From: an uncultured Oscillospiraceae bacterium
GTDB lineage: Bacteria; Bacillota_A; Clostridia; Oscillospirales; Oscillospiraceae
Assembly (NCBI GenBank): GCA_910579155.1
Contig: CAJTTS010000030.1
Span: 1,252 to 34,128, forward strand
Reading direction: 5' to 3'
DNA: 32,877 nucleotides
Position 1 is the first letter of the stretch. Every line of letters begins with the position of its first letter. The notes beneath the pieces were generated by a model. It ran no database searches. It saw only the letters and a program-made list of their open reading frames with translations, and was not told the origin of the DNA. Shown here one piece after another: positions 31,586-32,877 of this stretch. The translations under genes and the position numbers were made by a program.

Positions 31586-32877
31586 ATGGGCAGCATTCAA
31601 TTTTTGAACGACACAGGAACTTTTCTGCTCAATGATCCGGAAGAGGTCAGCGGGCTGTACTTTCCTCTCGCCGGTGAAGCGGGGCTGAAAAGCGCCGTCT
31701 CCCCCAGCCTGGCTGGGGATTGCAAACTGGATCAGGAGACGTTCCTGCTGGAACCGGTGAGCATAGAGGACCTGCACACCAGCCGGAGCACCCGGAATTT
31801 CTGGTGTGTCAGCGACAAGGGCTGTTGGTCCGCTGCCGGCGTATCCGCCCGACAGGAGGCGGAGCGTTTCACCCAGGCCCAGGACAAAAGCACCCTCACC
31901 GCCGGACTCATGTGGCACAGCATATGCCGGACCTCTGCCTTCTTCAGGCTTCGGGCAGAAATCACCTCCTTCGTTCCTCCTGACGAAAACGTGGAGGTGA
32001 TGGCGGTAAAGCTCACCAACATGGACAGCGCCCCCCAGACCGTGACCGCCATTGGGGCCGTCCCCATCTATGGAAGGAGTGCCGATAACCTTCGGGACCA
32101 CCGAAACGTGACCTCCATGCTCCACCGCATCAAAACGACGACTCACGGCGTTCTGGTCAAGCCCACCATGTCCTTCGACGAGAAGGGCCACCGGGAAAAC
32201 CACCGAATCTACTATGTGTTGGGCTGTGCGGGGGACGGGACCGCTCCCCAGGCGTTCTATCCCACCGTGGAGGACTTCATCGGCGAGGGCGGCACCTTCC
32301 TCAAGCCCCGGGCGGTGTATGAGGATGCCCCGGGTGTCCTCGCCGGGACCCGAATCGACGGGCGGGAGGCCATGGGCGGCATCCGCTTTCCCGCGGTCAC
32401 GCTGGGGCCGGGGGAGACCGCCCGGTACACCGTCCTGCTGGGAGTGTCGGAGGATGAGACAGAGGCCGATCGCCTTTGCGGCGCCTTATCCACCTCAAAA
32501 CAGGTGGAGGCGGAGCTGGAGCGCACCAAGGAATATTGGCAGGAAAAGGTGAATGTGCGCTATCGCACCGGAAATGAGCGGTTTGACCACCTGATGCGCT
32601 GGGTGAGCTTTCAGCCGTTTCTGAGGCGGATCTACGGCTGTTCCTTCCTGCCCCACCACGACTATGGCCGGGGTGGCCGGGGTTGGCGGGACCTGTGGCA
32701 AGACTGCCTGTCCCTGCTGCTCATGGATCCATCAGGAGTGGGGGAGATGGTGAAAGCCAATTTCGGCGGGGTTCGGGTGGACGGGACCAACGCCACCATC
32801 ATCGGAGACGGCCTGGGCAATTTTATCGCCGACCGCAACGGCATCGCCCGGGTGTGGATGGACCACGCCCTCTGGCC
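31586..32877 (+). CDS. GH94-like beta-glucan phosphorylase (3' end cut by window edge)
   Basis: First 430 codons of a large phosphorylase of the GH94/GH149/GH161 group that splits beta-glucosides with phosphate to sugar-1-phosphate. The N-terminal beta-sandwich domain spans about 1-330 (EVMAVKLTNMDSAPQTVTAIG). The helical catalytic domain begins near FDHLMRWVSFQPFLRRIYG. The catalytic region is GRGGRGWRDLWQD, the equivalent of the RDS.QD motif of cellobiose phosphorylase, whose last Asp is the acid. CGGAGGTG stands just before the ATG. With an internal GH16 next to it, a beta-1,3-glucan phosphorylase is likely; the exact family needs the missing half. Confidence 0.85.
   Translation, partial: MGSIQFLNDTGTFLLNDPEEVSGLYFPLAGEAGLKSAVSPSLAGDCKLDQETFLLEPVSIEDLHTSRSTRNFWCVSDKGCWSAAGVSARQEAERFTQAQDKSTLTAGLMWHSICRTSAFFRLRAEITSFVPPDENVEVMAVKLTNMDSAPQTVTAIGAVPIYGRSADNLRDHRNVTSMLHRIKTTTHGVLVKPTMSFDEKGHRENHRIYYVLGCAGDGTAPQAFYPTVEDFIGEGGTFLKPRAVYEDAPGVLAGTRIDGREAMGGIRFPAVTLGPGETARYTVLLGVSEDETEADRLCGALSTSKQVEAELERTKEYWQEKVNVRYRTGNERFDHLMRWVSFQPFLRRIYGCSFLPHHDYGRGGRGWRDLWQDCLSLLLMDPSGVGEMVKANFGGVRVDGTNATIIGDGLGNFIADRNGIARVWMDHALW

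Overview
The window looks like a chromosomal piece from a GC-rich, low-motility-type gut Firmicute, most likely an Oscillospiraceae/Clostridia relative. This is an inference from strong AGGAGG ribosome sites, TTG and GTG starts, DUF624/ABC sugar operons, a clostridial ene-reductase and IS110/IS66/serine-recombinase debris. No rRNA, tRNA or CRISPR array was seen.

Layout. (1) 1-6411: an alpha-galactoside module. On the minus strand a sugar ABC importer (lipoprotein, two permeases) is followed by a GH36 alpha-galactosidase that runs off the left edge. A divergent DUF624 membrane protein has its own promoter. (2) 6412-8016: a graveyard of truncated genes and transposase pieces (IS5-like, a secreted-protein stub, an alpha/beta hydrolase end, a PHP-type hydrolase end, an IS110 piece). 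(3) 8017-20845: a surface-glycan locus headed by two tyrosine-recombinase paralogues, one intact and one lacking catalytic residues. The intact one is preceded by a perfect 24-bp inverted repeat. An ABC-2 exporter pair, two or three glycosyltransferases, a methyltransferase and four nucleotide-sugar genes follow. (4) 20846-21835: a second debris zone (IS110 end, serine-recombinase end with its terminator). (5) 21836-29600: a LysR regulator divergent from a five-gene catabolic operon (two-part UxaA-type dehydratase, SLC13/DASS anion permease, double-domain CE1-like esterase, Old Yellow Enzyme/FAD reductase). (6) 29601-30086: an IS66 remnant and a terminator. (7) 30087-32877: a beta-glucan operon (DUF624, cytoplasmic GH16, GH94-like phosphorylase), cut by the right edge.

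How the genes work together. The two outer modules take up and break down plant-type glycans (alpha-galactosides; beta-glucan oligosaccharides by hydrolysis and phosphorolysis). The glycan locus makes a short or capped surface polymer exported by the ABC-dependent route, and its recombinase/terminator/promoter leader suggests controlled or variable expression. The LysR operon fits uptake of an organic-acid ester, intracellular ester cleavage, dehydration of a sugar-acid part and reduction of an unsaturated acid part. A hydroxycinnamoyl-aldarate or hydroxycinnamoyl-quinate type substrate would explain all five genes, but this is a hypothesis. Each boundary around the glycan locus and the LysR operon carries mobile-element debris, so the window reads as a mosaic of swapped modules.
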